The position numbers and the translations under genes are program-made. The notes under the pieces are model-generated. The model made no database searches. It was given only the letters and a program-made list of their open reading frames with translations, and was not told the DNA's origin. Below, in pieces: positions 44,035 through 52,478 of a stretch of DNA of 64,000 nucleotides. The DNA comes from Micromonospora humi. GTDB taxonomy: Bacteria > Actinomycetota > Actinomycetes > Mycobacteriales > Micromonosporaceae. The stretch spans positions 372,001-436,000 of the forward strand of contig NZ_FMDM01000005.1 in assembly GCF_900090105.1 (NCBI RefSeq), read 5' to 3'. How positions within the stretch are numbered: the first letter of the stretch is position 1; each line of letters opens with the position of its first letter.

Positions 44035-45189
44035 GTGACGCACGTGTCCGAGCGCAGCGGCGCAGGATCCAGCCCGACGGGCGCCGGCGGCGACCGCCAG
44101 CCCTGGTCGGCGGGGTCCGGCCGGACGCAGCGCAAACGCTCGGTCTCGTACGCCGACGCCGGGGTGTCGATCGAGGCGGGCGACCGCGCGGTCGAGCTGC
44201 TCAAGTCCAAGGTCAGGGAGACCCGGCGCCCGGAGGTCATGGGTGACCTGGGCGGCTTCGCCGGCCTGTTCCGGCTGGACACCAAGAAGTACAAGAGCCC
44301 GATCCTGGCCTCCTCCACCGACGGCGTGGGCACCAAGCTGGTGATCGCCCAGCAGCTCGACATCCACGACACGGTCGGCATCGACCTGGTCGCCATGGTC
44401 GTCGACGATCTGGTCGCCTGCGGTGCCGAGCCGCTGTTCCTGCTCGACTACATCGCCACCGGCGAGGTCGTGCCGGACAAGGTCGCCGAGATCGGCGCGG
44501 GCATCGCCGACGGCTGCCGCTATGCCGGTTGCGCGCTGCTGGGCGGCGAGACCGCCGAGCACCCCGGCGTGCTGCGCCCGGACGAGTACGACATCTCCGC
44601 GACCGGCGTCGGCGTGGTGGAGGAGAGCGACATCCTCCGCCCGGAGCGGGTGGAGGTGGGCGACGTGGTGATCGCGATGCGCTCCTCCGGTCTGCACTCC
44701 AACGGCTACTCCCTGGTCCGGCACGTGCTGCTGGGCGCCGGCCGGATGCGGCTGGACGTCGTGATCGAGGACTTCGGTCGCCAGCGCACGCTGGGCGAGG
44801 AGCTGCTCACCCCGACCAAGATCTACGCGCAGGACTGTCTCAAGCTGATCGCCGAGGCCGAGGTCCGGGCGCTGGCCCACGTGACCGGCGGCGGCATCCC
44901 GGGCAACCTGGTCCGGGTCCTGCCCGAGAACGTCGACGCGGTGGTCAACCGGTCCACCTGGAAGCCGCAGCCGATCTTCGACCTGATCCAGTCCAAGGGC
45001 CGGATCGAGGACCCGGAGATGGAGGCGACGTTCAACATGGGCGTCGGCATGTTCGCCATCGTCTCCGCGGAGGACGCCGACCGCGCGCTGGCCACGCTGA
45101 CCGGCCGGGGCGTCGACGCCTGGCAGGCCGGCGAGATCATCGAGGGTTCCGGCAACGTGCAGATGGTCGGGCAGCACACCCGGGGCTGA
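44035..45189 (+). CDS. purM: Phosphoribosylformylglycinamidine cyclo-ligase
   Basis: A 384-residue AIR synthetase converting FGAM to AIR, step five of the pathway. Motifs: SYADAGVSIEAGDRAVELLK, ILASSTDGVGTKLVIAQQLD, GIDLVAMVVDDLVACGAEPL, GGETAEHPG, RSSGLHSNGYSLVR and AHVTGGGIPGNL. There is an extra ~35-residue Ser/Gly-rich N-terminus before the conserved start; GTG 44035 has AAAGGGGAG upstream, so this extension is probably real. It is co-transcribed with purF. Confidence 0.95.
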   Translation: MTHVSERSGAGSSPTGAGGDRQPWSAGSGRTQRKRSVSYADAGVSIEAGDRAVELLKSKVRETRRPEVMGDLGGFAGLFRLDTKKYKSPILASSTDGVGTKLVIAQQLDIHDTVGIDLVAMVVDDLVACGAEPLFLLDYIATGEVVPDKVAEIGAGIADGCRYAGCALLGGETAEHPGVLRPDEYDISATGVGVVEESDILRPERVEVGDVVIAMRSSGLHSNGYSLVRHVLLGAGRMRLDVVIEDFGRQRTLGEELLTPTKIYAQDCLKLIAEAEVRALAHVTGGGIPGNLVRVLPENVDAVVNRSTWKPQPIFDLIQSKGRIEDPEMEATFNMGVGMFAIVSAEDADRALATLTGRGVDAWQAGEIIEGSGNVQMVGQHTRG

Positions 45190-45255
45190 TGATCACCCTG
45201 CGTTGATCATCCGGGCACCTGATCGGGGGTTCACCCGAGTGGTCGCCTCCGCCTA

Positions 45256-45280
45256 GCCTGAAGGTTCGGTTTTTTCAGGC
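45256..45280. promoter_or_regulatory. Inverted repeat upstream of the RiPP cassette
   Basis: GCCTGAA (45256-45262) and TTCAGGC (45274-45280) flank an 11-base centre containing a T-run. It ends just before GGGGGAGGG, the ribosome site of the maturase. It could be an operator or a short leader hairpin. Confidence 0.45.
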
Positions 45281-45292
45281 GGGGGAGGGTCG

Positions 45293-46408
45293 ATGGCTGC
45301 GCGCGCGCCCGGGGGAATGCGAGGCATCGCCTCCGTTCCCTCCTACGTGGTGATGCAGCCGACCACGCTGTGCAACCTCGACTGCGCCTACTGCTACCTG
45401 CCGCTGCGCGCGGCGGATCGGCGGATGCCGGTGGCGGTGGCCGAGGCGGTCGCGGCGTCGGTGAACCCCTGGGCGGCCCAGGGCCGGTGCTCGGTGGTCT
45501 GGCACGGTGGTGAGCCGCTGGCGGCCGGCCGGGAGCACCTGGCCGCCCTGCTGGCCCCGTTCGGGCCGGAGGTCGAGCACCACGTGCAGACCAACGCCAC
45601 GCTGATCGACGACGCCTGGTGCGCGTTCTTCGCGGAGCACCGGGTGCGGGTCAGCGTGAGCGTGGACGGCCCGCGGGCGCGCAACGCCGAGCGGGTCACC
45701 CGGGGCGGCCGTCCCGCGTACGACCGGATCGTGGCCGGGGTGGCGGCGCTGCGCCGCCACGGGCTGCCCTTCTCGGCCCTCGCGGTCGTCTCCCGGCCGG
45801 AGCCGGGATTGGCGGCCGAGTTGTACGGCTACTTCCTCGACCTGGGTTGCGAGGTGCTGGGCGTCAACATCGAGGAGACCGAGGGGGTCAACACCCGGAC
45901 GAACGCGCGGGACGAGGCCGCGGTGACCGGGTTCTGGTCCGAACTGGTCGCGGCGTGGCGTCGGGATCCCCGGATCCACCTCCGCGAGGTGGAGTGGTCG
46001 TTGCGGTACGCCGGCGCGGTGCTGGCGGGCGCCGCCGACGACCTGCTGCCCCGCCGGCTCGACCCGATCCCGACGGTCGGCCACGACGGCTCGGTGGTGG
46101 TGCTCTCGCCCGAGCTGGCCGGCTTCACCGACCCTCACTACGGCGACTTCGGCAGCGGGAACGTGCTCACCACCCCGCTGCGGGAGATCCTCGTCGGCGC
46201 CGGGCGCACGCCCTGGGTGGGTGAGTTCCTCGCCGGCGTGGAGGCGTGCCGGGCGTCCTGCGCCTACTTCGGCTTCTGCGGCGGCGGGCATGCCGCGAAC
46301 CGCTACTTCGAGCAGGGGCGGTTCGACGGTACGGAGACCGAGCACTGTCGCAACAGCAAGATCCGCCTATTGGAGGGAGTGTTGGAGCATGCCCGAGATC
46401 ACCAGTGA
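45293..46408 (+). CDS. amcB: Radical SAM/SPASM cyclophane-forming peptide maturase (AmcB type)
   Basis: A 371-residue radical SAM enzyme. The CxxxCxxC cluster motif is TTLCNLDCAYCYLP (Cys 27, 31, 34), followed by VVWHGGEPLAAG. The C-terminus has SPASM-type Cys residues: FLAGVEACRASCAYFGFCGG and ETEHCRNSK, for auxiliary Fe-S clusters. Such enzymes join an aromatic ring carbon to a beta-carbon two residues on, making three-residue cyclophanes. ATG 45293 follows GGGGGAGGG. The precursor gene overlaps its 3' end by 20 bases. Assignment as AmcB rests on size, neighbourhood and the F-x-N/W-x-N motifs of the precursor. Confidence 0.78.
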   Translation: MAARAPGGMRGIASVPSYVVMQPTTLCNLDCAYCYLPLRAADRRMPVAVAEAVAASVNPWAAQGRCSVVWHGGEPLAAGREHLAALLAPFGPEVEHHVQTNATLIDDAWCAFFAEHRVRVSVSVDGPRARNAERVTRGGRPAYDRIVAGVAALRRHGLPFSALAVVSRPEPGLAAELYGYFLDLGCEVLGVNIEETEGVNTRTNARDEAAVTGFWSELVAAWRRDPRIHLREVEWSLRYAGAVLAGAADDLLPRRLDPIPTVGHDGSVVVLSPELAGFTDPHYGDFGSGNVLTTPLREILVGAGRTPWVGEFLAGVEACRASCAYFGFCGGGHAANRYFEQGRFDGTETEHCRNSKIRLLEGVLEHARDHQ

Positions 46409-46601
46409 CACCGACCGGGACGTGGTCGCCGACCGGGTGCGGGAGGCCGCCGCGGGGCTGTCCGCGCTGCTCCACGAGGCCGAGGCGGCCCGCCTGCTAC
46501 GGGCGGAGGTGTCGGGTTCCGACGGTGCCCACGCGGTGTGCGCGTGGAACCACTTCGAGAACATCCCGACGTTCTACAACTGGAACAACCGGCCACGCTG
46601 A
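46389..46601 (+). CDS. amcA: Cyclophane RiPP precursor peptide (AmcA type)
   Basis: A 70-residue precursor. Residues 1-50 form a helical leader (DVVADRVREAAAGLSALLHE); the C-terminal core is CAWNHFENIPTFYNWNNRPR (51-70). It carries three [aromatic]-x-Asn motifs: F56-E-N58, F62-Y-N64 and W65-N-N67, the substrate pattern of three-residue cyclophane maturases; W53-N-H55 may be a fourth ring site. ATG 46389 lies in the 3' end of the maturase gene with GGAGGGAG and TTGGAG upstream. A strong terminator follows. No protease, transporter or other tailoring gene is adjacent, so leader removal must rely on unlinked enzymes. Confidence 0.8.
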   Translation: MPEITSDTDRDVVADRVREAAAGLSALLHEAEAARLLRAEVSGSDGAHAVCAWNHFENIPTFYNWNNRPR

Positions 46602-46615
46602 GGCGACGGTCCCGG

Positions 46616-46671
46616 GATCAGGGACCTGCCGGCGCGGCCGGGGAGGCACCCGGTGCGGCAGGTCCCTGATC
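46616..46671 (+). terminator. Long hairpin terminator of the RiPP cassette
   Basis: A perfect 16-bp stem, GATCAGGGACCTGCCG with CGGCAGGTCCCTGATC, and a 24-base loop, 15 bases after the precursor stop. Confidence 0.85.
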
Positions 46672-46708
46672 GTCGGATGTGCGCCGGCTCCGGGGTGAGC
46701 ACATGCGT

Positions 46709-46734
46709 GAGCACGCGGGTGTTCCCGCGTGCTC
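46709..46734 (-). terminator. Hairpin terminator after DUF3073 gene
   Basis: A perfect 11-bp stem, GAGCACGCGGG with CCCGCGTGCTC, and a TGTT loop, with outer ACAT/ATGT pairing, 16 bases past the minus-strand stop at 46750. Confidence 0.8.
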
Positions 46735-46749
46735 AGATGTGACCGGAGG

Positions 46750-46962
46750 TCAGCGGGTCGGACGGGCCCAGGGGTCCGGGTCGTCGTCCGCGTGGTCCTC
46801 GTCATCGTCGTCGACAAAGTTCTTGTCGTCGTCGAAGTTGTGCTCAGACTTTCCACTACCCGCCAGTTCACGCTGCAAGGCGGTTAGGTCGGTGTTCGGG
46901 GAGTGGTACTTCAACTCCCGGGCCACCTTCGTCTGCTTGGCCTTAGCACGGCCGCGCCCCAT
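46750..46962 (-). CDS. DUF3073 family protein
   Basis: A 70-residue protein with the invariant opening MGRGRAKAKQTKVARELKYH, a middle stretch TDLTALQRELAGSGKSEH and an acidic C-terminus of Asp runs ending PWARPTR. This is the complete DUF3073 family, restricted to actinobacteria and of unknown function; the basic head and acidic tail suggest nucleic-acid or ribosome contact, which is a guess. ATG 46962 matches the family start. It lies between purM and the amino-acid dehydrogenase, as in streptomycetes, with the RiPP cassette inserted in between. Confidence 0.9.
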   Translation of the reverse strand: MGRGRAKAKQTKVARELKYHSPNTDLTALQRELAGSGKSEHNFDDDKNFVDDDDEDHADDDPDPWARPTR

Positions 46963-47224
46963 GGCTCGACCCCCTCGCACAGAATGCGGGGCAGCCCGAA
47001 GGCGGGCCCCGATGACGTCAGGCATCTCTCGTGGCTCTTACGGTACATGGGGATGCCGCCGTTCGGCACCTCGGGTCACCGTCGACCGGCCTTGCGCGTC
47101 GCAGTGTTCCGGCTGTCACCCAGTGTACCCGGTAAGGGGTGTTGACCGAGACCGGCCGTGACAGCCGGCAAACCGGCACGAAGCAACCGATGTCCAGCTT
47201 AACGCCCCAGCGAGAGTCGCGCGG
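46963..47224. promoter_or_regulatory. Promoter region of the DUF3073 gene
   Basis: About 260 bp with no gene seen. On the minus strand TACACT (47132-47127) fits a -10 for the DUF3073 gene. The remainder shows no strong repeat. Confidence 0.35.
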
Positions 47225-47256
47225 CCCGGGGGCGGAGCCGGCGGCCCGCCCCCGGG
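47225..47256 (-). terminator. Hairpin terminator after the amino-acid dehydrogenase
   Basis: A perfect 11-bp stem, CCCGGGGGCGG with CCGCCCCCGGG, and a 10-base loop, directly after the minus-strand stop at 47262. Confidence 0.75.
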
Positions 47257-47261
47257 AGCCG

Positions 47262-48344
47262 TCAGCGCAGGTGGATGGCGCGCAGCCGGCCGACCTCGGC
47301 CATCCGTCGCTCGGCGAGCCGGTCCGCCGCGACCGCCGGCGGGACGCCCTCGTCGTCGGCGAGCCGCAGGATCTCCCGGGTGGTGTCGAAGATCCGAGTC
47401 GCGCGCAGCTTGGCCCGGTCGAAGTTGAAGCCCTCGATCTCGTCGGCCACCTGGATCACGCCGCCGGCGTTCACCACGTAGTCCGGGGTGTAGAGGATGC
47501 CCCGGTCGGCGAGGACCTTCTCGATGCCCGCGTGGGCGAGCTGGTTGTTCGCCGCACCGGTGACCACCTTGGCCCGCAGCACCGGCACGGTGTCGTCGTT
47601 CAGCGCGCCGCCCAGCGCGCACGGGGCGTACACGTCGATGTCGGACGCGACGAGCGCCGCGGTGTCGTCGACCAGGGTGACCTGCGGGTGGGTGGCGCGC
47701 ACCCACTCCTGGGCGCGCGGGTTGACGTCGGTCGCCACCACCTCGGCCCCATCCTCGACCAGATGCGTGGTCAGGTACTTGCCGACCTTGCCCAGGCCGG
47801 CCACGCCGACCCGCCGGCCGGACAGCGTCGGGCTGCCCCACACGTGCTCGGCGGCGGCCCGCATGCCCTGGAACACGCCCCAGGCGGTGAGGATCGACGA
47901 GTCGCCGGCGCCGCCGTGCTCCACGCTGCGGCCGGTCACGTAGCGGGTCTCGCGGGCGATCACGTCCATGTCGGCGACGTAGGTGCCGACGTCGCAGGCC
48001 GTGTAGTAGCGGCCGTTGAGCGACTCCACGAAGCGGCCGTACGCGCGCAGCAGGGCCTCGCTCTTGAGCTGCTCGGGGTCGCCCCAGATGACCGCCTTGC
48101 CGCCACCGAGGTCGAGGTTGGCCAGGGCGTTCTTGTATGCCATGCCGCGGGAGAGGTCGAGCACGTCGGCGAGGGCGTCGGCCTCGCTGGCGTACGGGTA
48201 GAACCGGGTGCCGCCGAGCGCGGGGCCCAGCGCGGTGGAGTAGATCCCGATGATCGCCTTCAGGCCGGACTGCTTGTCCTGGCAGAACACGACCTGTTCG
48301 TGACCCGTGGATCCCGGGTCGTCGGTGCTGGCGAATACGCCCAT
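47262..48344 (-). CDS. Branched-chain amino-acid dehydrogenase (Leu/Val dehydrogenase family)
   Basis: A 360-residue NAD-dependent oxidative deaminase of the Glu/Leu/Phe/Val family. The catalytic Lys region is [18 protein letters not shown]; the dinucleotide fold has [36 protein letters not shown] and [10 protein letters not shown] follow. [20 protein letters not shown] is the substrate side. In streptomycetes the gene at this position, near bldC, is valine dehydrogenase, so the probable substrate is valine, leucine or isoleucine, feeding branched acyl-CoA precursors. ATG 48344 has AGGAGT upstream. On the minus strand TAGGCT near 48433 could be its -10. Confidence 0.92.
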   Translation of the reverse strand: MGVFASTDDPGSTGHEQVVFCQDKQSGLKAIIGIYSTALGPALGGTRFYPYASEADALADVLDLSRGMAYKNALANLDLGGGKAVIWGDPEQLKSEALLRAYGRFVESLNGRYYTACDVGTYVADMDVIARETRYVTGRSVEHGGAGDSSILTAWGVFQGMRAAAEHVWGSPTLSGRRVGVAGLGKVGKYLTTHLVEDGAEVVATDVNPRAQEWVRATHPQVTLVDDTAALVASDIDVYAPCALGGALNDDTVPVLRAKVVTGAANNQLAHAGIEKVLADRGILYTPDYVVNAGGVIQVADEIEGFNFDRAKLRATRIFDTTREILRLADDEGVPPAVAADRLAERRMAEVGRLRAIHLR

Positions 48345-48520
48345 GGCTGACTCCTGTGTCGGTGTGCGCCCTTGTGGGGCGCGGAACCCTCGGTGGCACG
48401 CCGGCGGGATGCTGCCGGTGTCGTTGAGCCTAATATCGGCCGGAACCGTACTGTCGCCCCCGTCACGCCGCCGGTGTGACGGCGGCGACGGACGGTCCCG
48501 TCTCGTGGGAGGATCGCGCC

Positions 48521-49360
48521 GTGCCGTCGCTCTTCGCTTCATACCTGCGCGTGTACGAGCCGCTGACCGCCTTCGACCGGGACCGGCAGTCGTACTGGCG
48601 CCGGTACGTCAGCGAGGGCCGGGCGATCGCCCCGCTGGAGGGGCCGGGCCGGCAACGGACCTCGGTGATCGAGGCGCTGGGCGCGGGGTGGACCCGGCTG
48701 CCCGACCTGCCCGACGAGGCGTACGTCCTGGAGGCCGACGACACGCTGCTGGTCTGCCCGTGGAACCTGCGGATCCGGGTCGCCGAGGCGGCGCTGAGCG
48801 CCCGCGACGGCGTGCCCCCGGTGCTGGCCGACGCGTTCGTGCCGCCGGTCCTGGCCGGGCAGGCGAAGGCCGTCGTGGAGGACTGGCGCAGCGGGGCGCG
48901 GGTGCTGGAGCACGGGGTGCCGCGGGTGCACGAGCAGGTCGCCACCTGGGGGGTGCCGCTGCGCTGGTTCGTGCTCTTCGAGGCCGGGGAGCGGCACCTG
49001 GTCACCGACCCGGAGCGGCGGGCGCTGCGCTACCGCACCGAGATCTCGAAGGCGCGTCGACGCTCCTCCCGGGCACTGTCGGTGCTGCGCAAGTCGGTCG
49101 GCGAGGCGCCGATCACCGAGGCGGTCGAGGAGGCCGCCCGCTGGCTGGAGGAGTTCCACCCGCGCTCGGTGGTGGAGCTGGACTACGGCGGCCTGGTGCG
49201 GCTGCTGCCGGACGAGACGCTCACCGAGGACGACTCGACCGAGTTGGTCGCGACCGGTCTGGCCGGTCTGGCCCGGGGCGAGGCGGAGGAGGCCTCCGCG
49301 GCGTACGACAAGCTGGTGGCCCGCTGGCGCGCGGTGCAACTTCTGGAACGCTGCAACTGA
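48521..49360 (+). CDS. Conserved actinobacterial protein of unknown function next to bldC
   Basis: A 279-residue soluble protein starting [20 protein letters not shown], rich in Arg, Glu and Leu, with a central [20 protein letters not shown] and [20 protein letters not shown]. The last part ([20 protein letters not shown]) is helical. GTG 48521 has GGGAGG eight bases upstream; an in-frame GTG at 48476 is less likely. I recognise no domain. It is divergent from the dehydrogenase and upstream of bldC, and a similar gene is found at this place in other actinomycetes as far as I recall. Confidence 0.78.
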   Translation: MPSLFASYLRVYEPLTAFDRDRQSYWRRYVSEGRAIAPLEGPGRQRTSVIEALGAGWTRLPDLPDEAYVLEADDTLLVCPWNLRIRVAEAALSARDGVPPVLADAFVPPVLAGQAKAVVEDWRSGARVLEHGVPRVHEQVATWGVPLRWFVLFEAGERHLVTDPERRALRYRTEISKARRRSSRALSVLRKSVGEAPITEAVEEAARWLEEFHPRSVVELDYGGLVRLLPDETLTEDDSTELVATGLAGLARGEAEEASAAYDKLVARWRAVQLLERCN

Positions 49361-49399
49361 CGCCCGTTTTGTTCCTGTTCGGGGCAGGGGATACGAGAC

Positions 49400-49616
49400 T
49401 GTCTTGTAGTTGACGCATCACGAACCGTGATCATGAGTCCGAATAAGGTAGATTCTGCGGCATAAAAGTCGTAAAAATCGGGCATGGTTCATCCGTCCGT
49501 CTAGGGACCTTCAGCCGTTCGGCCCATGTCGGACATCGGGGACTAGCCGGACCATGGGAGACGCGTCGGCCGGCGGGACCCCGGCCGATGTCTATACATG
49601 TGGAGGAGTGACCCCG
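49400..49616 (+). promoter_or_regulatory. bldC upstream region with a perfect palindrome
   Basis: The stretch is AT-richer than its surroundings. ATCACG-AAC-CGTGAT (49417-49431) is a perfect 15-base palindrome. TAGATT (49448-49453) could be a -10. GGAGGA (49602-49607) is the bldC ribosome site. The palindrome may bind a regulator, possibly BldC itself, though BldC is known to bind AT-rich direct repeats rather than palindromes. Confidence 0.4.
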
Positions 49617-49826
49617 ATGGCATCGCGAACGCACGAACCAGAGCCGCTACTCACACCGGCCGAGGTGGCGTCGATGTTCCGAGTCGACCCGAAGACGGTG
49701 ACCCGGTGGGCCAAGGCTGGCAAGCTCAGCGCCATCCGGACCCTGGGCGGCCACCGCCGTTACCGCGAGTCGGAGGTACGGGCCCTGCTGCAGGGGCAGA
49801 TCCCCCAGCAGCGTCAGGGAGACTGA
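49617..49826 (+). CDS. bldC: Developmental transcriptional regulator BldC
   Basis: A 69-residue MerR-like winged-helix protein, nearly the same as BldC of streptomycetes: EPLLTPAEVASMFRVDPKTV, TRWAKAGKLSAIRTLGGHRR and YRESEVRALLQG. BldC binds DNA cooperatively as head-to-tail oligomers and controls the timing of morphological development. ATG 49617 has GGAGGA nine bases upstream; the earlier GTG at 49608 is too near that site. The neighbourhood (purF, purM, DUF3073, branched-chain dehydrogenase, bldC) matches streptomycetes. Confidence 0.95.
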   Translation: MASRTHEPEPLLTPAEVASMFRVDPKTVTRWAKAGKLSAIRTLGGHRRYRESEVRALLQGQIPQQRQGD

Positions 49827-49883
49827 CGGACCGGAGTTTTCCAGCTTTTCGATCAGGGGCGGTCGGCCGACGGGCCACCGCCC

Positions 49884-50282
49884 TTAATCATGCCCGGGGG
49901 TTGCTCCGTCCAACACGATCCGCAGCCCCACCGTGCCGCTCTCCCCCCGACGCAGTCGACTGCCCAGCAGGCTCAACCGGCCGATCAGCCGGTACTTGTG
50001 CTTCAGCAACCCCCGCACCCGGCGGGTGCTCTCCGGATCGTCGATGGTGGCGTGTCCGGGCACCGCCTCCCCGTGCGGCCGGCCGCGCACGTCGCACGGG
50101 GCCACCGTGACCCGGCCGTCGCGCCGGATCCGCTTCACCTTGCCGGAGTCGGACACCGTCCACACCGCCAGCGCGTCGCCGTCGCGCACCGCCCACACCG
50201 GCGTCGGCACCGCCCGACCGTCCTTGCGGAACGTGGTGAGCAGGACGTACTTCTCCGCCGCGAGGCGATCCAGGTCGGTCAC
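49884..50282 (-). CDS. PPOX-class F420-dependent oxidoreductase
   Basis: A 132-residue split-beta-barrel flavin/F420-binding protein. The opening LAAEKYVLLTTFRKDGRAVP followed by TPVWAVRDGDALAVWT is typical of the F420-dependent PPOX-class group, as is GKVKRIRRDGRVTVAPCDVR. F420 is likely to be the cofactor because the taxon makes it, but flavin or heme cannot be excluded from sequence alone. GTG 50282 fits the family start. It is divergent from the methyltransferase gene across 53 bp. Confidence 0.84.
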   Translation of the reverse strand: MTDLDRLAAEKYVLLTTFRKDGRAVPTPVWAVRDGDALAVWTVSDSGKVKRIRRDGRVTVAPCDVRGRPHGEAVPGHATIDDPESTRRVRGLLKHKYRLIGRLSLLGSRLRRGESGTVGLRIVLDGATPGHD

Positions 50283-50335
50283 GCCGCCCAGGATACGGCC
50301 GCGACCGCGCCCGCGAGCCCGGATAGCGTGCTCCC

Positions 50336-51115
50336 ATGACCTCCGAGCCCACGATCGGCGACGTCTTCGGCGAGATGATCCGCGACGCGTACGCGGTGGC
50401 CACCGGCGTCGGACCCCGACCGATGGCCGGCGGGCGGCTGCCGCGCCCGGTCATCGAGATCATCGAACGGGACGACGGGCTGGTCAACGGCGCGCCGGCC
50501 GGTCACTACCTGGATCCGCCCGAGCGGTGGCAGCCGCACGACCACCGGGCGGTGGACCGGGTGCACGGGCACGTGCTCGACGTCGGGGTCGGCGCCGGCC
50601 GGATCGCGTTGCGCCTGCAGGAGCGCGGCGTGCCGGTCACCGGCCTGGACACCTCGCTCGGCGCGCTGCGGGTCAGCCGTCACCGGGGCGTACGCGAACT
50701 GGTGCACGCGACGGTCGACGAGCACGTCGCCGACGGCCGGCGCTACGACACGTTCCTGCTGCTCGGCAACAACCTGGGCCTGTTCGAGGGACGCGAGCGC
50801 GCCCCCGCGCTGCTGGCCGCGCTCGCCGCGCTGGCCCGGCCCGGCGCGCGGGTGATCGCGCACGGCACCGACCCGTACGGCACCACCGACCCGGTGCACA
50901 CCGCCTATCACGAGGCGAACCGGCGGCGGGGCCGGCTGGGCGGGCAGTTGCGGCTGCGGCTGCGCTACCGGCTGCTCGGCACCGAGTGGTTCGACTACCT
51001 GGTGTGCTCGCCCGACGAGTTCGCCGAGCTGGTCCACGGCTCGCCGTGGCGACTCACCGACGTGGACACCACCGACCACCCCTACTATCTCGCCACGCTC
51101 GCGCTCAGGCGTTAG
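50336..51115 (+). CDS. Class I SAM-dependent methyltransferase
   Basis: A 259-residue Rossmann-fold methyltransferase. Motif I is GHVLDVGVGAGRIALRLQ, then VTGLDTSLGALRVSRHRG (motif II acidic residue) and RRYDTFLLLGNNLGLFEGRE (motif IV region). An extra N-terminal ~70 residues (PTIGDVFGEMIRDAYAVATG) precede the fold. Substrate is unknown. ATG 50336 is preceded by TAGCGT after a six-base gap with no ribosome site, so it is probably leaderless. Its stop codon is at the start of repeat copy E. Confidence 0.82.
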   Translation: MTSEPTIGDVFGEMIRDAYAVATGVGPRPMAGGRLPRPVIEIIERDDGLVNGAPAGHYLDPPERWQPHDHRAVDRVHGHVLDVGVGAGRIALRLQERGVPVTGLDTSLGALRVSRHRGVRELVHATVDEHVADGRRYDTFLLLGNNLGLFEGRERAPALLAALAALARPGARVIAHGTDPYGTTDPVHTAYHEANRRRGRLGGQLRLRLRYRLLGTEWFDYLVCSPDEFAELVHGSPWRLTDVDTTDHPYYLATLALRR

Positions 51116-51164
51116 GAAGGGGCCCCTCCTATCGCGTAGGCGATAAGAAGGGCCCCCGCCTTAC
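51112..51164. repeat. GC-palindrome repeat, family 1 (copy E)
   Basis: TTAGGAAGGGGCCCCTCCTA and AAGGGCCCCCGCCTTA arms around TCGCGTAGGCGATAAG. It lies between the convergent methyltransferase and EF-hand-like genes and contains the methyltransferase stop. Confidence 0.83.
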
Positions 51165-51167
51165 ATC

Positions 51168-51455
51168 TCAGACCTGGACGGTGGGCGCGGTCTCCTCGGG
51201 CGGGAGGCCGCCGTCGCCGTCGACCACCTCGTCCGGCGTGCCGTCCTCGTCGATGTCGACCATGGTGATGTCCACCTTGCCGTCGCCGTCGGTGTCGAAC
51301 TGGAACAGGTCGGCCTTGCCGTCGCCGTCGGTGTCCACCACCCACACGTCGGTCTTGCCGTCGTTGTTGGTGTCCGCCCGAAGCAGGTCCACCCGCTCGT
51401 CACCGCGCGTCTCGACCGTCTCGGTGCCCTGCGCGCTCTCCGGTGCCTGGCTCAT
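51168..51455 (-). CDS. Small acidic protein with repeated EF-hand/dockerin-like DxDxDG loops
   Basis: A 95-residue protein with five to six consecutive calcium-loop-like units: DTNNDGKTDVWVV, DTDGDGKADLFQF, DTDGDGKVDITMV, DIDEDGTPDEVVD. Each has Asp at positions 1, 3, 5 and 9 with Gly at 6, as in EF-hand loops, but with beta-type spacers of about 12 residues rather than EF-hand helices, closer to dockerin or thrombospondin type-3 repeats. No signal peptide is seen, so it is cytosolic. ATG 51455 has AAGGAAGGA upstream. Calcium binding is likely; its partner is unknown. Confidence 0.72.
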   Translation of the reverse strand: MSQAPESAQGTETVETRGDERVDLLRADTNNDGKTDVWVVDTDGDGKADLFQFDTDGDGKVDITMVDIDEDGTPDEVVDGDGGLPPEETAPTVQV

Positions 51456-51620
51456 CTCGTTCCTTCCTTCGGCGTTGACGGCGGTCTTTACCCCGTCCGG
51501 CCGGCCCCCACGCATGCCCGGCGGTCCCGCCCTGCATAGGGTCGCATCCAGGATCGAGCGAGCGGCCGGCCCGGCACGGCGGAGACCCCGCGCGCCACCG
51601 GTAGCGACGAGAGGGCAGCG

Positions 51621-52478
51621 ATGAGTGGTCGTTTTGTGGTCGTCGGGGCCGGCACCATGGGCCTCGGCATCGCGTACGTGGCGGCCGGCGCCGGGTACGC
51701 GGTCGAGCTGGTCGAGGTCGACCCCGACCGGGGCGCCGACGCCGTCCGGCGCCTCGGCGAGCTGTGGGACCGCGCCGTGGGGCGGGGCAAGCTGACCGCG
51801 GAGGCGGCCACCGCCAACCGGGTCCGGGTGACCCTGCGGACCGGCCTGGCCGAGGTGGCCGAGGGGCCGGACGTGCTCGTGGAGGCGGTGCCCGAGCGCC
51901 TCGACCTCAAGCGGGCCGTGCTGCGGCAGGCCGAGGGCCGGCGGCCGGCGCTGCTGGGCAGCAACACGTCGAGCATCCCGATCGCCGAGCTGGCCGACGG
52001 GCTGGCGCGCCCGGCGGACTTCCTCGGGCTGCACTTCTTCAACCCGGTCTGGGCGATGACGCTGCTCGAGGTCGTGGTCGGCCCGGCCACCGCGCCGGCC
52101 ACCACCGAGGCGGCCGTCGCGCTCGCCGCGCGGCTGGGCAAGGACCCCGTCGTGGTACGCGACATGCCCGGCTTCGCCACCTCCCGGCTCGGCGTCACGC
52201 TCGGCCTGGAGGCGATCCGGATGGTGGCCGACGGGGTGGCCGCGCCGGCCGACATCGACAAGGCGATGGTGCTCGGCTACCGGCACCCGGTCGGCCCGCT
52301 GGAGCTGACCGACCTGGTCGGACTGGACGTCCGGCTCGACATCGCGCGCACCCTCCAAGCCGCGTACGGGGACCGGTTCGCGCCGCCGCCGCTGCTGGTG
52401 GAGATGGTCGCCGCCGGACAGCTCGGCAAGAAGTCCGGGCAGGGCTTCTACACCTGGGAAGGCGGCACGAAGAAGTGA
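51621..52478 (+). CDS. 3-hydroxyacyl-CoA dehydrogenase
   Basis: A 285-residue NAD-dependent dehydrogenase for the third step of beta-oxidation. The NAD fold is RFVVVGAGTMGLGIAYVAAG; the catalytic His is in FLGLHFFNPVWAMTLLEVV; SNTSSIPIAELADGL and RDMPGFATSRLGVTLGLEAI are typical, as is the C-terminal GQLGKKSGQGFYTWEGG. ATG 51621 begins the conserved domain directly. The stop overlaps the enoyl-CoA hydratase start as GTGA, so the two consecutive enzymes are made together. Confidence 0.93.
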   Translation: MSGRFVVVGAGTMGLGIAYVAAGAGYAVELVEVDPDRGADAVRRLGELWDRAVGRGKLTAEAATANRVRVTLRTGLAEVAEGPDVLVEAVPERLDLKRAVLRQAEGRRPALLGSNTSSIPIAELADGLARPADFLGLHFFNPVWAMTLLEVVVGPATAPATTEAAVALAARLGKDPVVVRDMPGFATSRLGVTLGLEAIRMVADGVAAPADIDKAMVLGYRHPVGPLELTDLVGLDVRLDIARTLQAAYGDRFAPPPLLVEMVAAGQLGKKSGQGFYTWEGGTKK

